Shown: positions 27,990 to 38,661, counted from the first letter of the stretch. The stretch is DNA of 64,000 bases from Gemmobacter fulvus (GCF_018798885.1 NZ_CP076361.1:2447501-2511500), one strand, 5' to 3'. The notes: generated from the sequence alone by a model not told the origin. Program-made: numbers and translations.

Positions 27990-29639
27990 TCACATATTGG
28001 GGTAATTCGGCCCGTCGCCGCCCTGTGGGGTCGTCCAGTTGATGTTCTGGCTGGGATCCTTGATGTCGCAGGTCTTGCAGTGGACGCAGTTCTGGAAGTT
28101 GATGACAAAGCGCGGATCCTTGCCCTCTTCGGCCACCACCTCATAAACGCCGGCCGGGCAATAACGTTGCGCCGGTTCGGCATACATCGGCAGGTTGACC
28201 AGAATCGGCACCGAGGCGTCTTTCAGCTTCAGATGCGCGGGCTGTGCCTCGTCATGGTTGGTAAAGCTGAAGGCGACATTGGTCAGCCGGTCGAACGACA
28301 GTTTGCCATCCGGGCGCGGATAGTCGATCACCTTGTGATCCTTGGCCAGCCCGGTTGCCGCCGCATCGGTCTTGCCGTGGCGCAGCGTGCCGAAGGCGGT
28401 CAGCCCGATGGTGTTGAGCCACATGTCCAGCCCGCCGCCCATCAGCGAGGCCACCAGCCCGAATTTCGACCAGAGCGGTTTGACGTTGCGGACCTTTTTC
28501 AGATCCTTGCCGATGCCGCCGCCGCGCACCTCGGCCTCATAGGCCGACAGCTCGTCGCCCTCGCGGCCTGCCGTGATCGCGGCATGCGCGGCCTCTGCCG
28601 CCGCCTTGCCCGACAGCATCGCATTGTGGTTGCCCTTGATACGCGGCACGTTGACCAGCCCGGCAGAGCAGCCGAGCAGGGCCACGCCGGGGGCCACCAT
28701 CTTGGGGATGGACTGCCAGCCGCCTTCGGAGATGGCCCGCGCGCCGTAGGCCACCCGTTTGCCACCCTTCAGCAGCTCGGCCACCATCGGGTGATGTTTG
28801 AAGCGCTGGAACTCCATATAGGGGTACAGATGCGGGTTCTTGTAGTTCAGGTGAACCACGAAACCGACGTAGACCTGATTGTTTTCCAGATGATAGATGA
28901 AACTGCCGCCGCCTGCATTGCTGCCCAGCGGCCAGCCCATCGTATGGGTCACAGTGCCCTCGCGGTGTTTCGCAGGGTCGATTTCCCAGATTTCCTTCAT
29001 GCCGATGCCGAATTTCTGCGGGCAGTGCCCTGCCGACAGATCGTATCTGGCAATGACTTCCTTGGCGAGCGAGCCGCGCACGCCTTCGCTCAGGAACACA
29101 TATTTGCCGCGCAGCACCATGCCCGGTTCGTAATTCGGCCCGGGCGCGCCGGTTTCGGGGTCGCGGCCAAACTCGCCCGCGATGACACCCGCCACGCGGT
29201 TGCCTTCATAGACCAGCTCCGAACAGCTCATGCCCGGGAAGATCTCGACGCCCAGCCCCTCGGCGACCCCCGCCATCCAGCGGCAGACATTGGCCATCGA
29301 CACGATGTAATTGCCGTGGTTGTTCATCAGGGGCGGCATTGGCCAGTTGGGAATCCGCACCTGACCAGCCGGGCCGAGCATGTAGAAATTGTCTTCCTTC
29401 ACCTCGGTCTTGATCGGCGCATCCATCTTGCGCCAGTCGGGCAGCAGTGCATCCAGCCCCGACGGATCCAGCACCGCCCCCGACAGGATATGCGCGCCGA
29501 CCTCGGAGCCCTTTTCCAGCACGACCACGTTCAGATCGGCATCCAGTTGCTTCAGCCGGATCGCCGCCGACAGTCCCGCAGGCCCCGCCCCGACGATGAC
29601 GACATCATAGTCCATGCTCTCGCGTTCGATATCGCTCAT
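27990..29639 (-). CDS. Electron transfer flavoprotein-ubiquinone oxidoreductase
   Basis: Passes electrons from ETF to ubiquinone at the inner membrane during acyl-CoA and amino acid oxidation (549 aa). The FAD motif is GAGPAG (17-22). C-terminal 4Fe-4S ligands are C494, C518, C521 and C524 (CPAG..., NCVHCKTC). The start at 29639 has GAGGGGG upstream and gives the usual MS-IERE-M-YDVVIVG beginning; the frame is open 31 codons farther without homology. Confidence 0.95.
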   Translation of the reverse strand: MSDIERESMDYDVVIVGAGPAGLSAAIRLKQLDADLNVVVLEKGSEVGAHILSGAVLDPSGLDALLPDWRKMDAPIKTEVKEDNFYMLGPAGQVRIPNWPMPPLMNNHGNYIVSMANVCRWMAGVAEGLGVEIFPGMSCSELVYEGNRVAGVIAGEFGRDPETGAPGPNYEPGMVLRGKYVFLSEGVRGSLAKEVIARYDLSAGHCPQKFGIGMKEIWEIDPAKHREGTVTHTMGWPLGSNAGGGSFIYHLENNQVYVGFVVHLNYKNPHLYPYMEFQRFKHHPMVAELLKGGKRVAYGARAISEGGWQSIPKMVAPGVALLGCSAGLVNVPRIKGNHNAMLSGKAAAEAAHAAITAGREGDELSAYEAEVRGGGIGKDLKKVRNVKPLWSKFGLVASLMGGGLDMWLNTIGLTAFGTLRHGKTDAAATGLAKDHKVIDYPRPDGKLSFDRLTNVAFSFTNHDEAQPAHLKLKDASVPILVNLPMYAEPAQRYCPAGVYEVVAEEGKDPRFVINFQNCVHCKTCDIKDPSQNINWTTPQGGDGPNYPNM

Positions 29640-29932
29640 CGCGTCCCCCTCTGGCGTCCAGGCGCCGACAGGCACCGCTGGCTTGAAAATCTGGCGTTTT
29701 GTCTGCCCCAAGGGAAGGCCGAGGTCAATCATGACGCAACATCAAAACGCCGCATCGCGGCATAGATGAAATATTCTTGCGGGCAGGATGCCGCTTCTGG
29801 CGCAACCGATGCCGTTTCCATGCCGCAGCCCTCTTGCATTTGTCGGCCCGCTGGGGTCAGGTGCAGGGAAGCACATGCAAGGTCATGGCCCTTTACCGGG
29901 CTGTGGCTTTGTTTTTTTAGGTGAAGAGGCCG
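29640..29932. promoter_or_regulatory. Divergent control region, ETF-QO / greA
   Basis: 293 nt between two divergent starts. It contains an inverted CTTGCAT (29833-29839) / ATGCAAG (29875-29881) pair and a T7 run just before greA. No consensus -35/-10 pair stands out on either strand. No gene is apparent. Confidence 0.4.
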
Positions 29933-30403
29933 ATGGAAAAGATTCCGATGACCCGCGCCGGCCATGCCGCGCTTGATGAAGAGCTGAAGACGCTGAAATC
30001 GGTGGAACGTCCCGCAGTGATCCGGGCGATTGCCGAGGCGCGTGAACATGGCGACCTGTCGGAAAACGCCGAATATCATGCTGCGCGCGAAAAGCAGAGC
30101 TTCATCGAGGGCCGGATCAAGGAGCTGGAAGGCATGTTGTCGCTGGCCGAGGTGATCGACCCGTCAAAACTGTCCGGTGCGATCAAGTTCGGGGCCACGG
30201 TCACGCTGGTCGATGAGGATACGGACGAAGAAAAGACCTATCAGATCGTCGGTGAGGCCGAGGCCGATATCGAAAACGGCCTGCTGAACATCAAGTCGCC
30301 ACTGGCCCGCGCCCTGATCGGCAAGGACGAGGGCGACAGCGTCGAGGTCAAGACCCCCGGCGGGCAGCGCAGCTATGAAGTGTTGAGCATCCGGTACGCC
30401 TGA
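29933..30403 (+). CDS. greA: Transcription elongation factor GreA
   Basis: Rescues backtracked RNA polymerase by stimulating transcript cleavage (156 aa). The coiled-coil tip has the acidic pair in [16 protein letters not shown] (the Asp and Glu that hold Mg2+); [17 protein letters not shown] begins the C-terminal FKBP-like domain. The ATG at 29933 has GAAGAGG upstream; a GTG at 29921 is the alternative. Confidence 0.96.
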   Translation: MEKIPMTRAGHAALDEELKTLKSVERPAVIRAIAEAREHGDLSENAEYHAAREKQSFIEGRIKELEGMLSLAEVIDPSKLSGAIKFGATVTLVDEDTDEEKTYQIVGEAEADIENGLLNIKSPLARALIGKDEGDSVEVKTPGGQRSYEVLSIRYA

Positions 30404-30425
30404 CGGCGACGAAAGGCAGGGCACG

Positions 30426-31415
30426 ATGGCCGAGCCAGAGGACAAAACCCGCCGCGCGCCGCTGGATGCGGTGGGCCGGTTCACGGCCACCGAAGCGGTG
30501 GCCGCAGCCCTCAGCCTGATCTGGCTGGTGGCGGTTGCTGCCTATTCCTTCACCGCGCCGGATGGCACGGGGCCGCTGGGCATCGTGATGACGCTGATGA
30601 TGGTGTTTCTGCCCATCGCGCTGATCTGGGTGACGGTGACGACACTGCGGTCGGTGCAGGAATTGCGCGCCGAAGCGACCCGGCTGCAATCGGCTGTGGA
30701 ATCGATGCGCAATGCCTATGTGACGACGCAGGTGCAGCCCTCGGTGCAGCGCAAGCTGGAAGAGATCGAGCGCACTGCGAAACAGGCCGAAACGGCCTTG
30801 GCCACCTTCACCTCGCGGCGCGATGCGTCTTTGGTGGTCGCCTCGGCGGATCGCAAGGCGGCGATGGCGGCCCCCGCCCGGGCCGCGCCCGCCGAGGATC
30901 AGCCGGCCCTGGCACTGGGCACCCCGGCAGAGGATCTGCGCGCGCCGCTGTCGGTGGGCGATTTCATCCGCGCCTTGCAGTTTCCTGAAAGCCCCGAAGA
31001 CAAGGACGGCTTTCGGGCGCTGCGGCTGGCGCTTGAGGACCGGGCGGTGGCCAAGCTGATCCGGGCCGCGCAGGATGTGCTGACCCTGCTGTCGCAGGAG
31101 GGTATCTTCATGGATGACCTCAAGCCCGAACGGGCGCGCCCCGAATTGTGGCGCAGCTTTGCGCAGGGCGAACGCGGGCGCGGCATTTCCGGGCTTGGCG
31201 GTATCCGCGACCGCTCGTCGCTGGCGCTGACTGCCGGGCGGATGCGCGAAGACCCGATCTTCCGCGACGCGGCGCATCACTTTCTGCGCACCTTCGACCG
31301 GACCTTTGCCGAATTTGAAAAAACCGCCACAGACGCCGAACTGGTGGATCTGGCCGATACCCGCACCGCGCGCGCCTTCATGCTGTTTGGCCGGGTGGCT
31401 GGGGTGTTCGACTGA
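30426..31415 (+). CDS. Membrane protein with coiled coil, unknown function
   Basis: A 329-residue protein. Two membrane helices lie at about 24-42 and 50-71, then a predicted coiled coil at about 75-130 (VQELRAEATRLQSAVESM, QRKLEEIERTAKQAE), an Ala/Pro linker and a C-terminal helical domain (about 175-329) with FRALRLALEDRAVAKLIRAA. It follows greA by 22 nt and is probably co-transcribed. I do not recognise the family. Confidence 0.75.
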   Translation: MAEPEDKTRRAPLDAVGRFTATEAVAAALSLIWLVAVAAYSFTAPDGTGPLGIVMTLMMVFLPIALIWVTVTTLRSVQELRAEATRLQSAVESMRNAYVTTQVQPSVQRKLEEIERTAKQAETALATFTSRRDASLVVASADRKAAMAAPARAAPAEDQPALALGTPAEDLRAPLSVGDFIRALQFPESPEDKDGFRALRLALEDRAVAKLIRAAQDVLTLLSQEGIFMDDLKPERARPELWRSFAQGERGRGISGLGGIRDRSSLALTAGRMREDPIFRDAAHHFLRTFDRTFAEFEKTATDAELVDLADTRTARAFMLFGRVAGVFD

Positions 31416-31427
31416 TCGACTCCGCCG

Positions 31428-32789
31428 CTAAAGGCGCTCCACGTTCAGCCAGACACCGCCCTGGGGTCGCAGGGTCAGGATCATCACCGGCTTTGGTGCT
31501 CGGCCCGGAATCGCGGTAAAGCGGAACCGGGCGAGCAGCGTGGCCAGAATGATCACCGCCTCTTGCAGCGCGAAATTCGCACCGATGCAGATGCGCGGTC
31601 CATCCCCGAACGGCAGGAAAGCAAACCGATCCGGGCGCGTTCCGTCAAAACGGCCTGGATCGAACATATCAGGGTCACGCCACAGCGCATGGTGCCGGTG
31701 CAGAGCATAGATCGGCAGGATCACCGTATCGCCGGGCCGCACCTCGCGCCCGCACAGCGTATCGGCAACACGCGCGGTGCGCGACAGAAAGGCCGCAGGC
31801 GGATAGAGGCGCAGCGTTTCCTCCACGATCCGGCGGATCAGCGGCAGCGCAGGCATATCCGCCGCCCCGGCGGCGCGGCTGCCCAAGGCCTCCTGCGCCT
31901 CGTGGCGCGCGGCCTCCTGCACCGCCGGATCGAAGGCACACAGATACAGCGCCCATGCCAGCGTCAGCGCGGTGGTTTCATGCCCGGCGACGATGAAGGT
32001 CAGCAGATTGTCGCGCAGCTCTGCCGTGCGCATCCGCCGCCCGCTTTCGGGGTCTTGCCCGGCCAGCAGCAGATCCAGCAGATCGGGCACCGCACCGCCC
32101 CCTTCGGCGCGGCGGCGGTCGATGGCGCTGTCGGCCATGCGTTTCATGGCGCGCATCTGCCCGCCCGCCAGCAGGCGTGACGGGCGCGGCACCCAGCCGG
32201 GCAGGCCCAGAATATCCAGCACCGACAGTTTCGCGGTGCCCGCGATGTAATGCTCGATCGCGGCATGGACGGCGGTGCGATCAATGCCGCCGCCCGACAG
32301 GGTCACATCCGAGATCACCTCGAAGGTGGCCGTCACCATTTCATCGAACAGATCCGCCGCGCCGCCCGATGCTGCGTCCAGCCGCGCCGAACTGCGCTCT
32401 GCCGCTGCGGTCATCACCGGGGCGAGGGCGGCCACATTGCGATGGGAAAACACCGGAGCGGCGGTGCGGCGTTGCCACATCCAGCTTTGGCCTTCGGCCA
32501 CGAACAGGCTGTCGCCGATGGCGGGTTCGAGGATCAGTTTGGTGACCAGCGATTTGGGATAATCCTCCACCCGGTCGCGCAGGATCTGTTTCAGCGCACC
32601 CGGATCCATGACCATGTGCCAGCGCTTGCCGGTGCGCCCCGACAGGATCGGCGCATGGGTGGCGATTTCGGGGATCAGCTCCAGCACATTGCGCCGCCCG
32701 GCCTGCAACGAGCCCCAGATGCCCAGCGGCACGTTCGACAGCGGCACCCGCGCAGGGCAGGGCGGCGGGGTTTGGGCGGCGGTCTGCAT
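31428..32789 (-). CDS. Cytochrome P450
   Basis: A soluble bacterial P450 monooxygenase (453 aa). The oxygen-binding I-helix motif is AGHETT, the K-helix ExxR is EETLR, and the heme-binding loop is FGDGPRICIG with C401 as thiolate ligand. AAGAGG precedes the ATG at 32789. Substrate unknown; no ferredoxin or reductase gene is next to it. It converges on the preceding membrane-protein gene with a 12-nt gap. Confidence 0.93.
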   Translation of the reverse strand: MQTAAQTPPPCPARVPLSNVPLGIWGSLQAGRRNVLELIPEIATHAPILSGRTGKRWHMVMDPGALKQILRDRVEDYPKSLVTKLILEPAIGDSLFVAEGQSWMWQRRTAAPVFSHRNVAALAPVMTAAAERSSARLDAASGGAADLFDEMVTATFEVISDVTLSGGGIDRTAVHAAIEHYIAGTAKLSVLDILGLPGWVPRPSRLLAGGQMRAMKRMADSAIDRRRAEGGGAVPDLLDLLLAGQDPESGRRMRTAELRDNLLTFIVAGHETTALTLAWALYLCAFDPAVQEAARHEAQEALGSRAAGAADMPALPLIRRIVEETLRLYPPAAFLSRTARVADTLCGREVRPGDTVILPIYALHRHHALWRDPDMFDPGRFDGTRPDRFAFLPFGDGPRICIGANFALQEAVIILATLLARFRFTAIPGRAPKPVMILTLRPQGGVWLNVERL

Positions 32790-32908
32790 CGGGCACCTCT
32801 TGCTTGCCCGTTTCAATATAGGCGGCGGGCCGCATGGGGCAAACTGCGGGCCGTTGCGCGGCGGGGCGGGAAAAGCTATGCGGGGGCCTGACCCAACCGG
32901 AGCCTGCC

Positions 32909-33562
32909 ATGCCCGTCCTGCGCCCCCTTGCCCTCGTGCTCGGCCTTGCCACTCTTGCTGCCTGTGCCAAGAACGATCTGGCCGAACCGCCGGTCGATCT
33001 GGGCGATTTTGTCATGGGGCACAATATCGTGGTCTCCGACAAGGTGCAGAAGGTGCCGATCTCGCGCGCGGCCACGCCGGAAGAATGGAAAGTGGCGATG
33101 ACCAAGGCGGTGGATGACCGTTTTGGCCGTTACGAGGGCAGCCGGATCTACAATATCGGCATTTCCGTCGATGCCTATGCGCTGGCCCCGCCCGGGATTC
33201 CGGTGGTTGCGGCGCCGAAATCGGTGCTGGTCGTGACGGCGAATATCTGGGACGACGCCAAGCAGAAAAAGCTGAATGCCGAAGGCAAGCAGTTGACAAT
33301 CTTTGAAAGTTTCGACGGCGACAATGTGATCGGCACCGGGCTGACCAAGACCCGCGAACAGCAGATGGCGGCGCTGTCGTACAATGCTGCCAAGGCGGTG
33401 GAGGGCTGGCTGCTGGAAAACCCCACGTGGTTTGGCCTGCCGACCAAGGAAGAGGCCGCCGCGACCGCCAAGGCGGCAAAGGCCGACGCCAAGGCCGCCG
33501 AGAAAGCCGAGGCCGAGGCCGCGAAACTTGCGCCCCCTGTGACAGCGGTTCCAGCCAAGTGA
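32909..33562 (+). CDS. Lipoprotein with Ala/Lys-rich tail, unknown function
   Basis: A 217-residue protein. The lipobox LAAC places the lipidated cysteine at C19. The mature domain (about 30-165) has no motif I recognise; the tail (about 170-205) is a low-complexity Ala/Lys/Glu helix. CCGGAG precedes the ATG. It is divergent from the P450 gene and 89 nt upstream of tuf. Confidence 0.75.
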   Translation: MPVLRPLALVLGLATLAACAKNDLAEPPVDLGDFVMGHNIVVSDKVQKVPISRAATPEEWKVAMTKAVDDRFGRYEGSRIYNIGISVDAYALAPPGIPVVAAPKSVLVVTANIWDDAKQKKLNAEGKQLTIFESFDGDNVIGTGLTKTREQQMAALSYNAAKAVEGWLLENPTWFGLPTKEEAAATAKAAKADAKAAEKAEAEAAKLAPPVTAVPAK

Positions 33563-33565
33563 GGC

Positions 33566-33594
33566 TTGATTTTCCTGTAGTCAATGGATAAGTC
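33566..33594 (+). promoter_or_regulatory. Candidate promoter for tuf copy 1
   Basis: TTGATT at 33566-33571 and TAAGTC at 33589-33594 with a 17-nt spacer, about 58 nt before the tuf ATG. The -10 is weak. Confidence 0.3.
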
Positions 33595-33651
33595 GCGCCC
33601 GGTGTAGATCCGGGCCTGACTGTAGGGGCCCCCCAATCCGCGAGGCCCATC

Positions 33652-34827
<1,176 letters not shown>

Positions 34828-34849
34828 TCCTGCGATCTGCGGGATGATG

Positions 34850-34879
34850 AAAGGGCCGCCTTCGGGCGGCCCTTTTCTT
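34850..34879 (+). terminator. Intrinsic terminator after tuf copy 1
   Basis: AAAGGGCCGCC and GGCGGCCCTTT form an 11-bp stem capped by a TTCG tetraloop, then TCTTTG. It lies 22 nt after the stop. Confidence 0.88.
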
Positions 34880-34947
34880 TGTTGCGCCTGCGCCGACGGG
34901 CAGGGCAGGGGGATGCAGAAAATCGCGCCCCATCCTCAGGTTGCCCC

Positions 34948-34976
34948 TTGCTTTCCCCCGCCAGCTGCCTTAACCC
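34948..34976 (+). promoter_or_regulatory. Candidate tRNA-Trp promoter
   Basis: TTGCTT (34948-34953), a 17-nt spacer and TAACCC (34971-34976), about 13 nt before the mature tRNA 5' end. Confidence 0.4.
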
Positions 34977-34989
34977 ACGCCTCAGGCCT

Positions 34990-35065
34990 AGGAGTTTAGC
35001 TCAGTTGGTAGAGCATCGGTCTCCAAAACCGAGGGTCGTGGGTTCGAGTCCCCCAACTCCTGCCA
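34990..35065 (+). tRNA. tRNA-Trp (anticodon CCA)
   Basis: A 76-nt cloverleaf: acceptor AGGAGTT pairs with AACTCCT; the D arm contains TAGCTCAGTTGGTAGAG; the anticodon loop CTCCAAA carries CCA; the T arm has GGTTCGAGTCCC; discriminator G and an encoded CCA end. Location just before secE is common in alpha- and other proteobacteria. Confidence 0.97.
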
Positions 35066-35157
35066 GGCCATTCCCCCGAAGTTGTTAGCGGCATGGCGCC
35101 ACAGCTGGCTTGACGCGCATTTGTGCGCTGGCGGTGTTTGGATGCTGCCTGAATGGC

Positions 35158-35186
35158 TTGAATTCCGCGCGTCGACCGCGTATCTC
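35158..35186 (+). promoter_or_regulatory. Candidate secE promoter
   Basis: TTGAAT (35158-35163), a 17-nt spacer, TATCTC (35181-35186), about 45 nt before the secE ATG. Confidence 0.4.
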
Positions 35187-35231
35187 CCCGGCTTGATACC
35201 GGCGCAGAGCGCCTTAGCAGGACGTTAACTC

Positions 35232-35432
35232 ATGGCCAAGGTCACCCCTCTCCAGTTCATCCAGCAGGTGCGCACCGAGGTGGGCAAGGTCGTCTGGCCG
35301 TCGCGCCGCGAAGTGATGCTGACCACGGTGATGGTGTTCATCATGGCGGCGCTGTCGGCGACCTTCTTCAGCCTCGTCGATCTGGGGATCCGCTCTGGCC
35401 TGTCGGTGGTGGTCAACGGCTTCGGCGGTTGA
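35232..35432 (+). CDS. secE: Preprotein translocase subunit SecE
   Basis: The 66-residue short form of SecE, with one membrane helix (about 29-50) after the conserved amphipathic segment ending VGKVVWPSRREV. It clamps SecY in the SecYEG channel. It sits between tRNA-Trp and nusG as usual. Confidence 0.95.
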   Translation: MAKVTPLQFIQQVRTEVGKVVWPSRREVMLTTVMVFIMAALSATFFSLVDLGIRSGLSVVVNGFGG

Positions 35433-35475
35433 TAGCGTACGGCGCGTGCCGCATGGGCAGGCGGGCGGTTTTTCC

Positions 35476-35504
35476 TTGAATTGGCGGGCATAGCGGGCTA
35501 TTGC
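35476..35504 (+). promoter_or_regulatory. Candidate nusG promoter
   Basis: TTGAAT (35476-35481), a 17-nt spacer, TATTGC (35499-35504). It lies in the unusually long secE-nusG gap, upstream of the terminator-like hairpin at 35526. Confidence 0.4.
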
Positions 35505-35525
35505 CCAGCCAACGAATGTGAAACC

Positions 35526-35559
35526 GGCGCGCAGCGATTCGTGTTGCGCGCTGTTTTTT
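35526..35559 (+). terminator. Terminator-like hairpin in the nusG leader
   Basis: GCGCGCA (35527-35533) pairs with TGCGCGC (35545-35551), extended by a G-U, around an 11-nt loop, followed at once by TG and a T6 run (35554-35559). It stands 80 nt before nusG and could attenuate transcription into it. Confidence 0.6.
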
Positions 35560-35639
35560 GTTCCGGTCCTGGCGAATACATCGTTGGGAAAGCAGAATTT
35601 TTCCGGGGATGCGCCCCGGCGGCAAAGGTGAAGAGCAGC

Positions 35640-36173
35640 ATGGCGAAGCGGTGGTATTCGGTGAGCGTTCTCTCGAATTTCGAGAAGAAGATCGCCGAGC
35701 AGATCAAGCAAGCCGTGGCGGATGCCGGTCTCGAGGACGAGATCGAAGAGGTCATGGTTCCCACCGAAGAGGTGATTGAGGTTCGGCGCGGCAAGAAGGT
35801 CACGTCGGAGCGTCGGTTCATGCCGGGCTATGTGCTGGTGCGGATGGAGATGACGAATCGGGGCTATCACCTGATTTCGTCGATCAACCGTGTGACGGGC
35901 TTCCTCGGTCCGCAGGGCAAGCCGATGCCGATGCGCGACACCGAGGTCAATGCGATTCTGAACCGTGTCGAAGAGGGCGAGGCGCAGCCGCGCAATCTGA
36001 TCCGCTTCGAGATCGGCGAGAAGGTCAAGGTGACCGACGGGCCGTTCGAGGGCTTCGATGGCATGGTCGAGGATGTGGATGAAGATCATTCGCGCCTGAA
36101 GGTCACGGTGTCGATCTTTGGCCGTGCGACCCCGGTCGAACTGGAATTCACTCAGGTTTCCAAAGAGCTGTGA
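35640..36173 (+). CDS. nusG: Transcription termination/antitermination protein NusG
   Basis: Binds RNA polymerase and links it to Rho or the ribosome (177 aa). N-terminal NGN domain starts AKRWYSVSVLSNFEKKIAEQI; MPGYVLVRMEM is the RNAP-contact strand; the C-terminal KOW motif is GEKVKVTDGPFEGFDGMVE. The frame is open upstream, but homology fixes the start at 35640. Confidence 0.96.
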   Translation: MAKRWYSVSVLSNFEKKIAEQIKQAVADAGLEDEIEEVMVPTEEVIEVRRGKKVTSERRFMPGYVLVRMEMTNRGYHLISSINRVTGFLGPQGKPMPMRDTEVNAILNRVEEGEAQPRNLIRFEIGEKVKVTDGPFEGFDGMVEDVDEDHSRLKVTVSIFGRATPVELEFTQVSKEL

Positions 36174-36267
36174 GTGTATCGCGTGGGAGGCGAGCGGGCT
36201 GAGGCGCGCGGACCGGACCACTAAACCATGCGTCCCCGAGGGGATGCGGTGACAAAGGAGAGGCCCG

Positions 36268-36720
36268 ATGGCCAAGAAGATTATCGGCAGCCTGAAGCTG
36301 CAAGTGAAAGCGGGGCAAGCCAACCCGTCCCCGCCCGTTGGCCCGGCTCTGGGTCAGCGCGGTCTGAACATCATGGCCTTCGTGAAGGAATTCAACGCGA
36401 AGACCGCTGATATCACCCCCGGCACGCCGACCCCGGTGATCATCACCTATTACCAGGACAAGTCGTTCAGCCTCGAGCTGAAGACCGCTCCGGCCTCGTT
36501 CATGCTGAAGCAGGCTGCAGGTCTGCCGCCGGTTGGCAAGCGCAACCGCGCCAAGGGTTCGGCCAAGCCGGGCCGCGAAGTGGCGGGCAAAGTGTCCGTG
36601 GCCCAGATCCGCGCGATTGCGGAAGCCAAGATGAAAGACCTGAACGCCAATTCGATCGAAGCGGCGATGCAGATCATTCTCGGCTCGGCCAAGTCCTGCG
36701 GCATTGAAGTGAAGGGCTGA
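36268..36720 (+). CDS. rplK: 50S ribosomal protein L11
   Basis: A 150-residue protein with the proline-rich N-terminus ([22 protein letters not shown]) that forms the GTPase-associated centre with 23S rRNA. AAAGGAG precedes the ATG. A small hairpin (GCGTCCCC / GGGGATGC) sits in the 94-nt leader. Confidence 0.97.
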   Translation: MAKKIIGSLKLQVKAGQANPSPPVGPALGQRGLNIMAFVKEFNAKTADITPGTPTPVIITYYQDKSFSLELKTAPASFMLKQAAGLPPVGKRNRAKGSAKPGREVAGKVSVAQIRAIAEAKMKDLNANSIEAAMQIILGSAKSCGIEVKG

Positions 36721-36724
36721 GACC

Positions 36725-37423
36725 ATGGCACAAGTTGGTAAACGCACCAAAGCAGCCCGTGAAGCCTTCGTCGGCAAAGAGTCGATCACGGTTGAAGATG
36801 CGGTCAAGCTGATCAAGTCGGCGGCTTCGGCCAAGTTCGACGAAACGCTGGAAATCGCAATGAACCTCGGCGTTGACCCGCGTCACGCAGACCAGATGGT
36901 CCGCGGCGTGGTGCAGCTGCCGAATGGCACCGGCAAAACCGTGCGCGTGGCCGTGTTCGCCCGTGGCGCCAAGGCTGATGAAGCCAAGGCCGCTGGCGCG
37001 GATATCGTCGGCGCAGAAGACCTGATGGAATCGATCCAGGCTGGCAAGATCGAGTTCGACCGTTGCATCGCAACGCCGGACATGATGCCGCTGGTCGGCC
37101 GTCTGGGCAAGATCCTTGGCCCGCGCAACCTGATGCCGAACCCCAAGGTCGGCACCGTGACGATGGACGTGAAAACGGCTGTTGAAGCGGCAAAAGGCGG
37201 CGAAGTGCAGTTCAAGGTCGAAAAAGCAGGCGTGATCCACGCCGGTATCGGCAAAGTGTCGTTCGACGAGCAGAAGCTGGCCGAAAACGTGCGCGCTTTC
37301 GTTGATGCCGTGACCCGTGCCCGTCCGTCGGGTGCCAAGGGCGCGTATCTGAAGAAAGTCTCGCTGTCCTCGACCATGGGCCCCGGCGTTTCGCTGGACC
37401 TTGCTTCGGCTGCGGGCAACTGA
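36725..37423 (+). CDS. rplA: 50S ribosomal protein L1
   Basis: Forms the L1 stalk at the E site (232 aa); the signature [16 protein letters not shown] is intact. It begins 5 nt after the rplK stop, so the pair is coupled; L1 represses this operon translationally in E. coli. Confidence 0.97.
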   Translation: MAQVGKRTKAAREAFVGKESITVEDAVKLIKSAASAKFDETLEIAMNLGVDPRHADQMVRGVVQLPNGTGKTVRVAVFARGAKADEAKAAGADIVGAEDLMESIQAGKIEFDRCIATPDMMPLVGRLGKILGPRNLMPNPKVGTVTMDVKTAVEAAKGGEVQFKVEKAGVIHAGIGKVSFDEQKLAENVRAFVDAVTRARPSGAKGAYLKKVSLSSTMGPGVSLDLASAAGN

Positions 37424-37689
37424 GTTTCGGGGCGGGGATACCCCCGCCCTCCAGAGTTTCCCGTGGCAACACGGGAATGGCGGGGCGGCCCGCGAGGTAA
37501 CCGCCCTGTCCTGTCCGAGACGGTGGGTGGCGCGCAAACGCCTTAATACTCCTGCCTGAGATGGGGATCGAGATTTAAGGCACCTTCGGGTGATCTTGGC
37601 TCGGGACCCGTAATAAGGACCCGAACGTTCCCGATGTCATCGGGGACAAATATGAGCCGGGGGGTAACCCCCACACTTGGAGTGAAACT
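37424..37689 (+). promoter_or_regulatory. rplJ leader, candidate L10-binding autoregulatory region
   Basis: 266 nt without a gene. After rplA come two GC-rich hairpins: GGGCGGGG / CCCCGCCC (37430-37449) and TTCCCGTG / CACGGGAA with a GCAA tetraloop (37458-37477). Nearer rplJ are CACC-TTCG-GGTG, CCCGATG-T-CATCGGG and GGGGG-TAA-CCCCC hairpins. Structured leaders that bind L10-L12 are known upstream of rplJ; the match here is by position and structure, not by a covariance search. Confidence 0.5.
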
Positions 37690-38205
37690 GTGGATAGAGC
37701 CCAGAAAGAGAAAGTGGTCGAGGAACTCGGCCAGATCTTCGCAAGCTCTGGCGTTGTTGTGGTCGCACACTACGCAGGTATCACGGTTGCTCAGATGCAG
37801 GACCTGCGCGCAAAAATGCGTGCCGTTGGCGGGTCCGTACGCGTTGCCAAGAACAAGCTCGCCAAGATCGCCCTTGAAGGCAAACCCGGCTCCGGCATGG
37901 GTGACCTTCTGACGGGCATGACCGTGATGGCCTATTCCGAAGACCCTGTCGCTGCGGCGAAGGTTGCGGAAGCCTATGCCAAGACCAACGACAAGTTCGT
38001 TATTCTTGGCGGGGCAATGGGTGACACGGTTCTGGACTCGGCCGGTGTGAAAGCCGTGGCCGCCATGCCGTCGCGCGAAGAGCTCATCGCTCAGATCGTG
38101 TCGATGATTGGCGCCCCCGCCTCCTCCATCGCCGGTGCCATTGGCGCGCCTGCTCAAAACATCGCTGGCATCCTGAAAACCATCGAGGAAAAAGCTGCGG
38201 CCTGA
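37690..38205 (+). CDS. rplJ: 50S ribosomal protein L10
   Basis: Base of the L7/L12 stalk (171 aa). A GTG start at 37690 ([13 protein letters not shown]) with TTGGAG about 6 nt upstream; no ATG is near. The C-terminal helices ([23 protein letters not shown]) bind L12 dimers. Confidence 0.95.
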   Translation: MDRAQKEKVVEELGQIFASSGVVVVAHYAGITVAQMQDLRAKMRAVGGSVRVAKNKLAKIALEGKPGSGMGDLLTGMTVMAYSEDPVAAAKVAEAYAKTNDKFVILGGAMGDTVLDSAGVKAVAAMPSREELIAQIVSMIGAPASSIAGAIGAPAQNIAGILKTIEEKAAA

Positions 38206-38286
38206 CCGCAGACTTCACCTCGGGATACTTGCGTGGGTTGACCCAATCTCGTTGGAACCCCATCTTAACTGAACGGAACTGGAAAA

Positions 38287-38661
38287 ATGGCTGATCTTAA
38301 AGCACTTGCCGAACAAATCGTCGGTCTGACCCTGCTGCAAGCGCAGGAACTGAAGAACATCCTGAAAGACGACTACGGCATCGAGCCCGCTGCTGGCGGC
38401 GCTGTGATGATGGCTGGCCCGGCTGCTGCCGCTGCTCCGGCTGAAGAAGAAAAGACCGAATTCGACGTCGTCCTGACCGACGCCGGCGCGAACAAGATCA
38501 ACGTGATCAAAGAAGTCCGCGCAATCACCGGTCTGGGCCTGAAAGAAGCCAAAGACCTCGTTGAGGCTGGCGGCAAGGTCAAAGAAGGCGCTTCGAAAGC
38601 TGACGCTGAAGCGATGAAGAAGAAGCTCGAAGAGGCTGGCGCCAAGGTCGAGCTGAAGTAA
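38287..38661 (+). CDS. rplL: 50S ribosomal protein L7/L12
   Basis: The stalk protein that recruits translation GTPases (124 aa). An N-terminal dimerisation part, an Ala/Pro hinge (about 38-52) and a C-terminal domain with [21 protein letters not shown] are present. Confidence 0.97.
   Translation: MADLKALAEQIVGLTLLQAQELKNILKDDYGIEPAAGGAVMMAGPAAAAAPAEEEKTEFDVVLTDAGANKINVIKEVRAITGLGLKEAKDLVEAGGKVKEGASKADAEAMKKKLEEAGAKVELK

Noticed and set aside
33622-33634. GTAG followed by GGGGCCCC upstream of tuf copy 1, as another REP-like unit
   Set aside because: The palindrome is only eight bases with no loop, so it does not form the hairpin expected of such an element.
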